DNA of 64,000 nucleotides from an uncultured Flavobacteriaceae bacterium. Its GTDB lineage: Bacteria > Bacteroidota > Bacteroidia > Flavobacteriales > Flavobacteriaceae. Made by a program: the position numbers and the translations under genes. Positions 54,161 through 62,684 of the stretch are shown one piece after another. The notes beneath the pieces are model-generated. The model did no database searches. It was given only the letters and a program-made list of their open reading frames with translations, and was not told the DNA's origin. Within the stretch, counting starts at the first letter, position 1. The number at the start of each line of letters is the position of its first letter. The DNA lies in the NCBI GenBank assembly GCA_947500445.1, contig CANMSB010000018.1:31745-95744 (forward strand), read 5' to 3'.

Positions 54161-54418
54161 ATGACAAAGGCGTTGAACGGCTATTACGAACAGATCGACC
54201 CAGTAGGTTTTTACGAATATTTTAATTTCGGTGAAAAACCAAGCCCCTTTAAAAACGCTTCATGGCGAATAAACCGATCGATAAAAAGAAATGATTGGCA
54301 TTTTTTGACCTATCCAAGTCTTTTGAAAATGATGAGCGTTAAATGTGGTCGACCTGGTGTAAAAAGGCATTTTTGTATGGGAGTTCAATACACCTCTAAA
54401 AAACACAATTTACTTTGA
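54161..54418 (+). CDS. Small hypothetical protein
   Basis: This is an 85-residue basic frame starting 4 nt after the DUF4132 stop and ending 7 nt before the next gene. It is rich in aromatic and basic residues (YYEQIDPVGFYEYFNFG at the start), with no signal or membrane segment. No family is recognised. The tight packing favours a real gene, but it could be the decayed start of a larger one. Confidence 0.45.
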   Translation: MTKALNGYYEQIDPVGFYEYFNFGEKPSPFKNASWRINRSIKRNDWHFLTYPSLLKMMSVKCGRPGVKRHFCMGVQYTSKKHNLL

Positions 54419-54425
54419 ACCAACT

Positions 54426-54842
54426 ATGAACGAATTGACTATAGGCTTCAAACGTCTCGGAAAAAGAAAGATAAAACAACTTCATATCACCTTTGCCGTT
54501 AAACCGGAAACCCTTAAAGCGTTGGTGATGGCCTGTGTACGCCATGAAGTAAAAAAGTATAATGAAAAACGGGAAGGTGTTTCCATACTTCCCTTTTTAG
54601 GTCCGGCCGAAATTGAAGCGCAAGGACAAACAGGAAAGATTGCTTTTGGCGATAGCCCGAACAACACCTTGGCAGTGGAAAAAGAAGCGATCGAAAATGC
54701 GTTGATCGCTTTTAAAGATGGACTCTATCTAGTTTTTATCGATGATGAGGAAATCACCGATCTGGATGCGCCGATACGGTTGTCGGAACAGAGTGTCGTA
54801 AGTTTTATCCGGATGACTTTTTTATCCGGGACGTACTGGTAG
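54426..54842 (+). CDS. Hypothetical protein found next to DUF4132 genes
   Basis: This is a 138-residue soluble protein starting MNELTIGFKRLGKRKIKQL and ending FIRMTFLSGTYW. I recall similar short proteins beside DUF4132 genes in other Bacteroidota, but no function. The layout (an initial strand, a helix with VMACVRHEVKKYNEKR, then GKIAFGD and YLVFIDDEEI) could be a ubiquitin-like or small regulatory fold. It sits between the full-length DUF4132 gene and its N-terminal-only paralog. Confidence 0.78.
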   Translation: MNELTIGFKRLGKRKIKQLHITFAVKPETLKALVMACVRHEVKKYNEKREGVSILPFLGPAEIEAQGQTGKIAFGDSPNNTLAVEKEAIENALIAFKDGLYLVFIDDEEITDLDAPIRLSEQSVVSFIRMTFLSGTYW

Positions 54843-54875
54843 TTACAAGAATACATTGGAGCAAAAACAACAAAA

Positions 54876-57029
54876 ATGAAGAAAGAAATAGAAATCATGT
54901 TACTTTCCAGGGGAAAGCGACCGTTGACCAGAAAAGACCTTAAGGGGTTTTCCAGGGAATACCGCTTGTTGGGCAGGATGTTGTTTTTCGATTTGCCCGA
55001 AAACCTAAAAAAACGATCCAATGTTGAGGTGTATCAAGAACTCTTCGGGAATGACCTACGCCACGATCCCTGGTCGGGCGAAGAAGGACAAAAGCTGGGT
55101 ACTTTGGTCTATGGCGCCGTGCGCATGCCCTACATCCAAAAACTCTGGAACGACCTAGATGATGAAATTTATCAAAGAAACGAAAACAACAAGCCCTTTA
55201 GGAGTGCTGTTACTGCGGGACATCTGGACTATAAACTCACCATTTTTTGCCTGTTGGCAATGTCGTATTCCAAGGGGTTTTCCGATATGTCCATGAAGGA
55301 ACAGGCACAACTGTGCGGTTATACCAACGATGTGGTCATGGGCTATTTCTTTGGAACCGTACTACAACAGGGCCATACCGAATTGCAGGAAACCCTGATC
55401 AACATCGTAAAAGGATCAGACCCGATCGGCAAAACGGCACAACAGCACCTAAGGGGATTGTTGCGAAGCGGAAACGTAACAAATTGGGAACTGGTAAAAG
55501 AGCTGTTGCTAGGAGCAGCAGAAAAGGATTCGGTGCATCAGGTTGTTTTGAACGAGTTGGAACGTTCGCCGATAATGGTACTCCAATATTTTATCGAAGC
55601 CATTATCGACCACCGACTGACCGAGCGGCCATCGGTGGTGAAAACGGTCGATTCCTGGTTTGGTTTCGACAAGGGAACGTCCAAAAGAGAGACTGTCGAC
55701 GCTTTTTTAAACCATGCTTCCGAGTTCCTGAAGCATACCGAAAAAAGGGACGCCGCCCTATTGCAAGATGATGATATGGCGGCCTATGTGGCCCTATGGG
55801 TCATGGCCGTCAATGATGTGGGCTTGGCACACCAAAACGTGCTTAAAATGGTATCCGATGCTACCCTTTCAAAATCAAGGAAACGGTTGGCCCTTTCCTT
55901 TGCCTCCGATACCGAGGTGAAAATGGACGGGTTGGTCCCTTATTTGGAAAAGAACTGGGGCGAGGATGTGGAATTGGATTATTGGATACTTAAAAATGCG
56001 GCCTTCGTTCCCTTGCCGGATGGACTATTGCTACGGATAAAAGAAACGGCGGATGCCTTACTTCAAGAAAATCGGGAACCCGTGGATACAAAAGTTCCCA
56101 TTGTGGCCTCCTTTTACGAATATCTGATTACCGCCGCAGCAGGGGAACAGTTCCTGTTGGTAGCGAACGATTTGGCTTTGATTCCGCCGGAACAACGAAG
56201 TTTTTTGATGAAACGCCTGTTTCCCGACTTCTACAGTAGCACTTGGGCCGTACCGGAAGGATATCGATTTCTTAGCCAACATAATAGGCATAAGGGGTTG
56301 CACCTTGATGAAAACAAATGGCAGCGTTCGGTTTTGCACCGGGCGTTGGCGGACACGGAAGAAGATGTAGTGGCTACGGCCTTGCTCGCTTTGTTCCATT
56401 CCCAGTTGAATGAGGAGGATACCGACGTGTTGGCCCGTTTGTTGGAAAGTAACGATGCCGAAATAAGGCTGTTCGCCCTTACCATCATTCTAAAACAGGA
56501 CGATGGTAAGTTGACGAACATGTTGGAAAAAGACCTTTATAGTACTATACCGGCGCGACGGTTGGGTGCATTGGAGCTATTGGGCATTTTAAAGCAAAAG
56601 GAACGTTGCCTTGAATTTGTGGATAGGGAAGCCAATGCCTACTTAAAGCGGAAAAAAATACCGGTGGACGAAATCCTTTTGATGGACAGTGTACTCGACA
56701 GTACCGATGATGAGAGCGCCCCATATTTGGAACTGGACGAACAAGAGCTACAAAAAGTAATGGATCTGTTTACCCGAAGGGGCAATACATTGTATCAATT
56801 GGCCATGTTGTCCCTTTTAAAACAGTCCGAAAGCAATCAGGGGAAAGCGCTCCGGTTTCTAATGCGATCTAAAAACAGGGACCAACGGATCGCCGGATTG
56901 GGGCTGGCCGACCAATTGGTGAAACAAAACAAATGCGCGGCCGTTATAAAAGAGGAAATTACGCGGTTCCGAAAACGAAAGACAATGACCATGAACGAAA
57001 AAGTGGTGTTGACCAAGTTTCCGAAGTAA
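54876..57029 (+). CDS. Short paralog of the DUF4132 protein N-terminal half
   Basis: This is a 717-residue helical protein that aligns with residues 1 to about 617 of the 1670-residue protein: FSREYRLLGRML versus FSKPYQILGKLI, DPWSGEEGQKLGTLVYG versus NPWDGKEGLRLAQLIYG, and VVKTVDSWFGF versus VVRAVDTWFGF. It stops exactly where the full-length protein goes on to its second region (..NEKVVLTKFPK versus ..NESVFLAKFSK), so it lacks the DUF4132 core. About 100 extra residues near the end come from a duplicated HEAT-like unit (RRLGALELLGILKQ / QRIAGLGLADQLVK). It could act as a partner or decoy. Confidence 0.82.
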   Translation: MKKEIEIMLLSRGKRPLTRKDLKGFSREYRLLGRMLFFDLPENLKKRSNVEVYQELFGNDLRHDPWSGEEGQKLGTLVYGAVRMPYIQKLWNDLDDEIYQRNENNKPFRSAVTAGHLDYKLTIFCLLAMSYSKGFSDMSMKEQAQLCGYTNDVVMGYFFGTVLQQGHTELQETLINIVKGSDPIGKTAQQHLRGLLRSGNVTNWELVKELLLGAAEKDSVHQVVLNELERSPIMVLQYFIEAIIDHRLTERPSVVKTVDSWFGFDKGTSKRETVDAFLNHASEFLKHTEKRDAALLQDDDMAAYVALWVMAVNDVGLAHQNVLKMVSDATLSKSRKRLALSFASDTEVKMDGLVPYLEKNWGEDVELDYWILKNAAFVPLPDGLLLRIKETADALLQENREPVDTKVPIVASFYEYLITAAAGEQFLLVANDLALIPPEQRSFLMKRLFPDFYSSTWAVPEGYRFLSQHNRHKGLHLDENKWQRSVLHRALADTEEDVVATALLALFHSQLNEEDTDVLARLLESNDAEIRLFALTIILKQDDGKLTNMLEKDLYSTIPARRLGALELLGILKQKERCLEFVDREANAYLKRKKIPVDEILLMDSVLDSTDDESAPYLELDEQELQKVMDLFTRRGNTLYQLAMLSLLKQSESNQGKALRFLMRSKNRDQRIAGLGLADQLVKQNKCAAVIKEEITRFRKRKTMTMNEKVVLTKFPK

Positions 57030-57038
57030 CGGACATTT

Positions 57039-57052
57039 CCCTGTTTTAGGGG
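57039..57052 (+). promoter_or_regulatory. CCCTGTTTTAGGGG box, copy 4
   Basis: CCCTGTTTTAGGGG is followed after 23 nt by TACCTTTG (57076-57083), a perfect TAnnTTTG, and lies 63 nt before the ATG at 57116. Confidence 0.6.
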
Positions 57053-57115
57053 ATACTGGCATATACGAGCTGCGTTACCTTTGAACGAGACCAATGGCAT
57101 TGATGTGTTCGTACA

Positions 57116-57319
57116 ATGAAAAAAATGTTCCTTAAAAAGCCGCTTTCAAAATTACTGCTCTTGACCATGATCCTTTTGGTACTATGGGTGGTGTTGTTTG
57201 CAGACGTCACCGTACAGACACAGCTCGTCGCTGGTTTCGGGTATCTGGTTGGTCAAGTCATTATCGTCAGCTGTTCCGCCTTGGTGGTGATCTGGTTCGA
57301 TAAACGTAAAAAAGGGTAG
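57116..57319 (+). CDS. Small two-helix membrane protein
   Basis: This is a 67-residue protein with two membrane helices (about 10-30 and 36-58) and basic ends (MKKMFLKKPLSK..., ...FDKRKKG). No family is recognised. It is the first gene after the box at 57039 and its -7 element TACCTTTG, so it heads a transcription unit that continues into the DUF2071 gene 35 nt downstream. Confidence 0.7.
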   Translation: MKKMFLKKPLSKLLLLTMILLVLWVVLFADVTVQTQLVAGFGYLVGQVIIVSCSALVVIWFDKRKKG

Positions 57320-57354
57320 TCCTTACATCGGTTAAAAATCCTAAAAGTTGTTCC

Positions 57355-58071
57355 ATGTTAAAAATACCCGTAATGCAGGGAATCATAGACCGTAGGATCC
57401 TTATCAATTATACTGTGGATAAAGAAGTCTTGGAAACCTATTTGCCCGAGCCCTTTGTTCCAAAACTGGTCGGGGGTAAGGGTGTCGCCGGTATTTGTTT
57501 GATCCGGTTAAAAGGAATACGGCCCAAGGGATTACCAGAGCAACTCGGGATAGCATCGGAAAATGGTGCCCATAGGATCGCCGTGGAGTGGACGGAGAAT
57601 GGCAAACGTAGGGAAGGGGTCTACATCCCTAGAAGGGATACTTCCTCAAAACTGAACGCTTGGGCAGGGGGCTCTCTTTTTCCGGGAGTACATCATTTGG
57701 CTGATTTCTCGGTATCTGAAAAAGACGGGAAGTATGAAGTCGCTTTTAAGAGCGATGACGAAACTTCGTTATCCATAAAGGCCAAGGAGACCAACTACTG
57801 GAATACCCAAAGTGTTTTTGAAAATTTGGAATGCCTTTCCGATTTTTTTGAGAACGGTTCCGTTGGATATTCACCGAACAAGGACCACTTTGATGGTCTG
57901 GAGTTAAAGGCCCATAACTGGAAGGTGTCGCTTTTGGAAGTAACAGCGGTGTATTCCAGTTTTTTTGAGGACCAAGCTATCTTTCCAAAAGGTTCCGTAA
58001 CCTTTGACAACGCCCTATTGATGAAGGACATTGACCATGAATGGATCGGTTTGGGAAAAAAATACCAATAG
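57355..58071 (+). CDS. DUF2071 family protein (acetoacetate decarboxylase-like fold)
   Basis: This is a 238-residue cytoplasmic protein with the DUF2071 pattern: MQGIIDRRILINYTVDKEVL, LPEPFVPKLVGGKGVAGICL, and NGAHRIAVEWTENGKRREGV. The family is related in fold to acetoacetate decarboxylase, but no activity is established. The C-terminal YSSFFEDQAIFPKGSVTFD is typical. No membrane segment is present. It looks like a passenger gene of the cluster rather than part of its core. Confidence 0.85.
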   Translation: MLKIPVMQGIIDRRILINYTVDKEVLETYLPEPFVPKLVGGKGVAGICLIRLKGIRPKGLPEQLGIASENGAHRIAVEWTENGKRREGVYIPRRDTSSKLNAWAGGSLFPGVHHLADFSVSEKDGKYEVAFKSDDETSLSIKAKETNYWNTQSVFENLECLSDFFENGSVGYSPNKDHFDGLELKAHNWKVSLLEVTAVYSSFFEDQAIFPKGSVTFDNALLMKDIDHEWIGLGKKYQ

Positions 58072-58145
58072 CACATGACGGGGCCGTAATGTGTTATAAA
58101 ACCGTTTGTAAATGTTTTGAAACCAAGTGAACAAATCCAATTACG

Positions 58146-58757
58146 ATGAAAAACCTGAAAACAACACTGGGTATTATAGGATTGTGCTACTTCATCTTCG
58201 GGCTGGTAATGACTATCGGGATGTTTTTAGGACAATGGTATCCTACCTTATTGTATTTCTATGCCATCGGCATCGGTATCCTCTTTTTGGTAGGTAACGG
58301 TTTCACACAACGGCTACCGTATGCTACTTTTTGGCAGTTCCTCATAGGGGTCTCACCGATTATAGCATTCTGCGGCTATCTGTATATAAACGAACCATCG
58401 GAGGACGTTTTTATCGTTCCACAGGATTATCGGGGAAACATAACGGTCATTTATGGGCAAAAAGAAGGAGCTGAAAAAGAATTTGAAGGGAGCAAACGCA
58501 TCTACCGGATACCTAAGGGCGGTGTTTTAAAAACGCAATTTCGGGTAAAGGGGAATGCCACCAGTTTGGGAACCTATTATTATGAGGATGACGAAAAAAG
58601 ACGAACACCTTTGAAAACGTATACCAGTACGGGACCCCTTCCCGATAGCACTGCAATCTATGTGCGTCGGATGATTACGGGAATCAGCACCGACGCCACT
58701 GGGTATACCTACCGTTTTCATAAGGCCTTTATAGGTCGGCAAAATGAAGTCCCGTAA
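58146..58757 (+). CDS. Membrane protein with a DUF6843-like domain
   Basis: This is a 203-residue protein: three membrane helices (about 7-30, 34-54, 60-80) and then a soluble domain. That domain starts FIVPQDYRGNITVIYGQKEG and continues RIYRIPKGGVLKTQF, the pattern I recall for DUF6843. The C-terminus is charged. Its function is unknown. It has a 74-nt gap from the DUF2071 gene, and a very small lipoprotein frame follows. Confidence 0.8.
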   Translation: MKNLKTTLGIIGLCYFIFGLVMTIGMFLGQWYPTLLYFYAIGIGILFLVGNGFTQRLPYATFWQFLIGVSPIIAFCGYLYINEPSEDVFIVPQDYRGNITVIYGQKEGAEKEFEGSKRIYRIPKGGVLKTQFRVKGNATSLGTYYYEDDEKRRTPLKTYTSTGPLPDSTAIYVRRMITGISTDATGYTYRFHKAFIGRQNEVP

Positions 58758-58860
58758 GACGGGTGCCACGAAATGTTCCCTTTGGAATACCGCCTTTTGG
58801 CTACGGAAGAACCCTGTTTTTGGGGATGTTCCAAGACATTGCAACCATTATTTTTGAAGT

Positions 58861-58980
58861 ATGGTCCAGTTGAAACAACTAGTGCTTTTTGCAAAAAAGT
58901 CCCTTTTTATAGGTGTAACGGTATGTCTGCTCGGTTCGTGCAAAACGGCAAAGGATACGGTAGTTGCCATAGCGCATTAA
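58861..58980 (+). CDS. Candidate 39-residue lipoprotein
   Basis: This short frame starts MVQLKQLVLFAKKSLF and continues to a lipobox LLGSC (C27), followed by KTAKDTVVAIAH and a stop. A proper basic n-region, hydrophobic core and lipobox are present, so a tiny lipoprotein (12 residues after the cysteine) is plausible. It could also be the truncated start of a longer lipoprotein gene. Confidence 0.4.
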   Translation: MVQLKQLVLFAKKSLFIGVTVCLLGSCKTAKDTVVAIAH

Positions 58981-59014
58981 AACCAACTGTTGTCGGACCT
59001 ATCGTAAATGTAAT

Positions 59015-59461
59015 ATGATGAAGTACGTTCTAATACCATATATCGCTTTGGGCCTAGTATTGTCACTGACAATAGGGGTCGAGTATACCTGTGTGGGAGA
59101 TGAGCTATTGCCCAAATACTACGGTAGCCCGTTTGTATTCAAGCAAAAGTCATTGGTCACTTCTATGGAATACTACTATAGCGTTTCGGGAATTGTTCTG
59201 AACGTATTGGTATGGAGCATTCCCCTGTTTGCAATACACCGTTATACCCAACATCTTAATGCAAAAAAAGCATGGTGGATCGGTTATCGTATCGTTGTGG
59301 TACTGCTGCTGGCCTTTACGACCCTGAACATTATGATAACTTCGGTAGTTGTTGGCCCCGGTTTTCAAAAGGGATGGAATTATTGGTATATCGATATGGA
59401 AGAAAACGCCAAAGCCTATCAAATGCAATGCGAGGGCGAGTGGTCGTTTTTTGCGGAATAG
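59015..59461 (+). CDS. Membrane protein, unknown
   Basis: This is a 148-residue protein with three membrane helices (about 4-22, 49-70, 84-110), a loop with CVGDELLPKYYGSPFVF, and a C-terminal ENAKAYQMQCEGEW stretch. No family is recognised. It stands in a short run of membrane proteins between the DUF2071 gene and the HExxH-ankyrin gene. Confidence 0.75.
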   Translation: MMKYVLIPYIALGLVLSLTIGVEYTCVGDELLPKYYGSPFVFKQKSLVTSMEYYYSVSGIVLNVLVWSIPLFAIHRYTQHLNAKKAWWIGYRIVVVLLLAFTTLNIMITSVVVGPGFQKGWNYWYIDMEENAKAYQMQCEGEWSFFAE

Positions 59462-59601
59462 TGGAATGATCCGCGAATCTGGTTTTATCATTTTATTGAC
59501 CGTCCAAGATACTATCGGAACATCCATCTTTAAAAATGTCTTGGAAAACACGATAGTTCCGATGGTTTGAATCCAAATTAGGTCTTCGCAATGGCAATTT
59601 A

Positions 59602-59651
59602 GGACCAAAAAAAGCCGTTCTAATTGTTAGTGCCAATTCAAAGTTAAAACG
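59602..59651. repeat. Remnant of a MITE-like right end
   Basis: TTCAAAGTTAAAACG at 59637-59651 matches the right end of copy 1 (TTCAAAGTTAAAATG) except one base. The preceding CCAAAAAAAGCCG...TTGTTAGTGCC resembles the right part of copy 2. The left end is missing. It lies about 60 nt before the HExxH-ankyrin gene. Confidence 0.5.
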
Positions 59652-59711
59652 ACTCAGGACATCGGTTTGCCAAACATTCGTAAAACCCGGTGCCCATCAC
59701 AATAGAAAAGT

Positions 59712-61145
59712 ATGTTGTTCAAAAAGAAACCGAAACTGCCGATAACGGCGGAAGATCAGATTTGGGTGGAAGAATCCCTCTCTTTTTTAAAAGAGCGCCT
59801 GGGCGAAACATCCCTTTTGGAAATACCGACCGTAGTGCTTTCCGCCGACTTTTTCCCTAGGGAATTTGACGGTACGGAAGCCGATGCGCAGCATATTCTT
59901 CAACAGTGTATGGCATTGATGGACATTCCGGAAGGAAAAGTACTTTTGGAATACTACTCCGAAGAAAATAGGTATTTGGACGATGGTACCCTTTTGAGCT
60001 CCTCGGCGGATATTTTTGGTAAGTCCGCCGGAGCTGCGGGCACCTATCAAAAACAAAAGGGGAAGGCCATTATCCGTATCGAACGGGGACAATTGAAACA
60101 TACGGAAACGCTCGTTGCCACCATTGCCCATGAACTGTCCCATGAAAAACTGCTGGGAGAAGGTCGCATTATCCAGAACGACGAGTACCTGACGGACCTT
60201 ACGGCCATTGTCTACGGGTTTGGGATTTTTATTGCAAATGCCAAATTTCAGTTTTCGGCCGGTGGGGATAATGGTTTTGGGTGGCAAATGAAAAGTCAGG
60301 GCTATTTGCCGGAACAGATCAGCGCTTACGCCATGGCAAGCTTATGCCTTAAAAAAAAGGAACAGGAGCACCCTTACCTAAACCAATTGGATAAGTCGGT
60401 TCGCAACTATTTTGAGCAAAGCTTAGCTTTTCTGCAATCCGGAGAGAACGAAAAAGACCCTTCGCTATTTTGGCAACGATCCCAACAAACTGCGGCGGAA
60501 CAAACCTTGGAGCGTATCGGTGAAGCGAAGGAAGTAGCGCAAAAGGAAGTTTCCAAAGAAACGCGGGAACGGCTACAAAAGGAATTGGCCAGGGCATGCC
60601 TGGAGGTAGATCTCGATACCGCGGGAACATTATTGGCCCAAGGCGTTGATCCGAACTACGTGGGGTTGGGCGGATCGCCATTGTCCATGGCCGTAATGCG
60701 AAACAACATAACGCTTATCGAATTGTTACTGCGGTACGGCGCCGACCTAAATTTTTCCGATTCCGATAGCATGATGGACAAGTTCCCCTTAATGGTCGCC
60801 TGCAAGGACTCGAACCATGCGATGATGCAGTATTTGATCGATTTGGGTGCCTTGGTAAACGTTGTGAGCGGAAATGGCGAAAGTGTGCTGCAAGTTGCGG
60901 TCAATACCGGAAATACCGAAACGGTCGATTTTTTGCTCGAACGAGGTGCCCATATCGAAATTCGATCGGGCAGTTGGATGGGCCGTGGGGAAACCCCTAT
61001 CTGTGCCGCAGTTTGGAACAACGATACGGAAATGGTCTCCTTTTTAGCAAAAAAAGGCGCAAAGACAAAACCGATACGAAAGTTAAAACGACATGAGATG
61101 CAACCTAAAATGGTGAAATTCTTGAAGTCGCGAAAATACCTCTGA
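59712..61145 (+). CDS. HExxH protein with C-terminal ankyrin repeats
   Basis: This is a 477-residue cytoplasmic protein. The N-terminal half has a zinc-metallopeptidase-like site: H140-E-L-S-H144 followed by E158 in DEYLTDLTAIVYGFGIF, the usual third ligand position. Residues about 285-460 form ankyrin repeats (GVDPNYVGLGGSPLSMAVM, GADLNFSDSDSMM, GALVNVVSGNGESVLQVAV, GAHIEIRSGS). It has no signal peptide, so cleavage of a cytoplasmic target is possible but unproven. It is 4 nt upstream of a macro-domain gene, implying a functional pair. Confidence 0.84.
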   Translation: MLFKKKPKLPITAEDQIWVEESLSFLKERLGETSLLEIPTVVLSADFFPREFDGTEADAQHILQQCMALMDIPEGKVLLEYYSEENRYLDDGTLLSSSADIFGKSAGAAGTYQKQKGKAIIRIERGQLKHTETLVATIAHELSHEKLLGEGRIIQNDEYLTDLTAIVYGFGIFIANAKFQFSAGGDNGFGWQMKSQGYLPEQISAYAMASLCLKKKEQEHPYLNQLDKSVRNYFEQSLAFLQSGENEKDPSLFWQRSQQTAAEQTLERIGEAKEVAQKEVSKETRERLQKELARACLEVDLDTAGTLLAQGVDPNYVGLGGSPLSMAVMRNNITLIELLLRYGADLNFSDSDSMMDKFPLMVACKDSNHAMMQYLIDLGALVNVVSGNGESVLQVAVNTGNTETVDFLLERGAHIEIRSGSWMGRGETPICAAVWNNDTEMVSFLAKKGAKTKPIRKLKRHEMQPKMVKFLKSRKYL

Positions 61146-61149
61146 TACT

Positions 61150-61662
61150 ATGGAACATGTAAAAGTTTTAGATCGGTCCGTACCGATTACGACCGCTGGT
61201 TACGACCTGGTGGTGGCCCCTTGCAACCAGACCTTGGCCGTTTCGGGTATCCATTCCGCGATACCTATGGTCATCTCGGAACACCGATACCTGCTGGGAC
61301 AGCAACGAAAGATCAGGGATGAAAATCCGATAATCCAATCGGGCGACACTTTTGTTGTTGCCAATGAACGGCCACAGCTACCAGATCTGCTTTATGCGGT
61401 ATTGGCCATGGCGTCGGAAGTGGAGCCCGAGAAACAGCTCGAACGTTTCTATACCAATCTTTTGGAGAAAGCCTTTATGTTGGGGGCAACAACGATCGGC
61501 ATCCCTAGTTTGAGTACGGGTATTTTTGGATATCCAGAACGGCTGGTGGTCGATGTCGGGAAGCTAACCTTCTTAAAATTCAAACAGTTCGATCGCATCG
61601 GTATGCACTGTTATAACGATAGCTATTACAAACTGTTTTCGGAACAAATCGAGGTACAATAA
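61150..61662 (+). CDS. Divergent macro-domain protein
   Basis: This is a 170-residue single-domain protein. The phosphate-binding loop IPSLSTGIFGYP (about 118-129) is a clear macro-domain signature, and N26 in VVAPCNQTLA matches the conserved asparagine. The usual glycine-rich first loop (GGGGVDGAI) is replaced by AVSGIHSAI. It may therefore bind an altered ligand related to ADP-ribose, or be a binding-only version. It starts 4 nt after the HExxH-ankyrin gene. Confidence 0.85.
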   Translation: MEHVKVLDRSVPITTAGYDLVVAPCNQTLAVSGIHSAIPMVISEHRYLLGQQRKIRDENPIIQSGDTFVVANERPQLPDLLYAVLAMASEVEPEKQLERFYTNLLEKAFMLGATTIGIPSLSTGIFGYPERLVVDVGKLTFLKFKQFDRIGMHCYNDSYYKLFSEQIEVQ

Positions 61663-61772
61663 AAGGGGAGGTGGCAGGAACGAAACCGGAAGGTATTGGA
61701 ATGTTGTAGGTACAACGGAAAAAGAAAGTACCGTTAGTCCAAAAAGTCTAAATAAGTTCATTGATAGATACC

Positions 61773-62678
61773 ATGGAACAAATAAAAATTTTAGTATTCG
61801 CATTGGTTTCGTTCCTCTCACAGGAGGACCATCCGATTGGCGCAAAATCGGCCGAAATCTATGTAAACAGGCAAACAAAACAGATTCGTCTGTACCAGTA
61901 CGACCTGTATAGTCTGGAACAGTATCGGGACCGGGCCAAAACGGCCTTGGATACCCTCATGCGAACCACACAATTGGTACCCCAATTGTCCCCGATACGA
62001 ATGACCTCTAAAACGTTTTATGAAGATGATGGTAAGTTGAACGCCATTCTGTACCTCGATTATAAGAACGATAAGGATTTGCGCAACATTTCAATATATG
62101 CCGATTCAATCGGAAATTGGAGTTATCCCTACTTGGAGGAGTATGGGTATTCGCTTAAAACAGGTAGCCGGGATGAGCGGTACGTTCGGTTCTCCCCCGA
62201 GGAAGACCTCCATTTTACCATGGAACGAAAAGAATACCTTTTTGAAGGAATGTATAGTTTATTGGAAGCGTACAAGCAACTACGGGCCGCTAGGTTTATC
62301 CCCATGCAAGAACGGTTTTCAGCAAAGGATTTTAAGAGAATACGAAATTTTATCTTTAAAAATGGGGACAGAAAAACGTTTCGAAATTTTGATAACCACA
62401 ATCCCCATTATCGTTTTAGTGGTTTTGATGTGTATTTGGGTACCGGTGATCAGCGGGGCTTGCTGTTGGAGGATGAAGTACAGAAGAAAGCGTATATCGA
62501 ATTGATCATACGGGCCGATCAAAACCACACGCTTTACCTTGGCTCCAAAGAAAGGGCGAATAGCGGTAACGGGCTATCGTTAGCGGAAGGAAATGTATAC
62601 TGGCACAATAGCAACGGTGGCAACGAAGCGCATTTGATTACTATTTTGGAGGAGATAAAGACCCAGATGGACAAATAA
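61773..62678 (+). CDS. Hypothetical protein
   Basis: This is a 301-residue protein. The first 15 residues are hydrophobic (MEQIKILVFALVSFL), so a short signal or anchor is possible. The rest is a soluble mixed alpha/beta protein with YGYSLKTGSRDERYVRFSP and GFDVYLGTGDQRGLL segments. No family is recognised. The ATG at 61773 is chosen over 61761. It ends 6 nt before the next gene. Confidence 0.72.
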   Translation: MEQIKILVFALVSFLSQEDHPIGAKSAEIYVNRQTKQIRLYQYDLYSLEQYRDRAKTALDTLMRTTQLVPQLSPIRMTSKTFYEDDGKLNAILYLDYKNDKDLRNISIYADSIGNWSYPYLEEYGYSLKTGSRDERYVRFSPEEDLHFTMERKEYLFEGMYSLLEAYKQLRAARFIPMQERFSAKDFKRIRNFIFKNGDRKTFRNFDNHNPHYRFSGFDVYLGTGDQRGLLLEDEVQKKAYIELIIRADQNHTLYLGSKERANSGNGLSLAEGNVYWHNSNGGNEAHLITILEEIKTQMDK

Positions 62679-62684
62679 GGGGAA

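Noticed and set aside
58773..59018. 81-codon frame between the DUF6843-like gene and the next membrane gene
   Set aside because: No protein-like pattern; the lipoprotein frame at 58861 in another phase is more credible.
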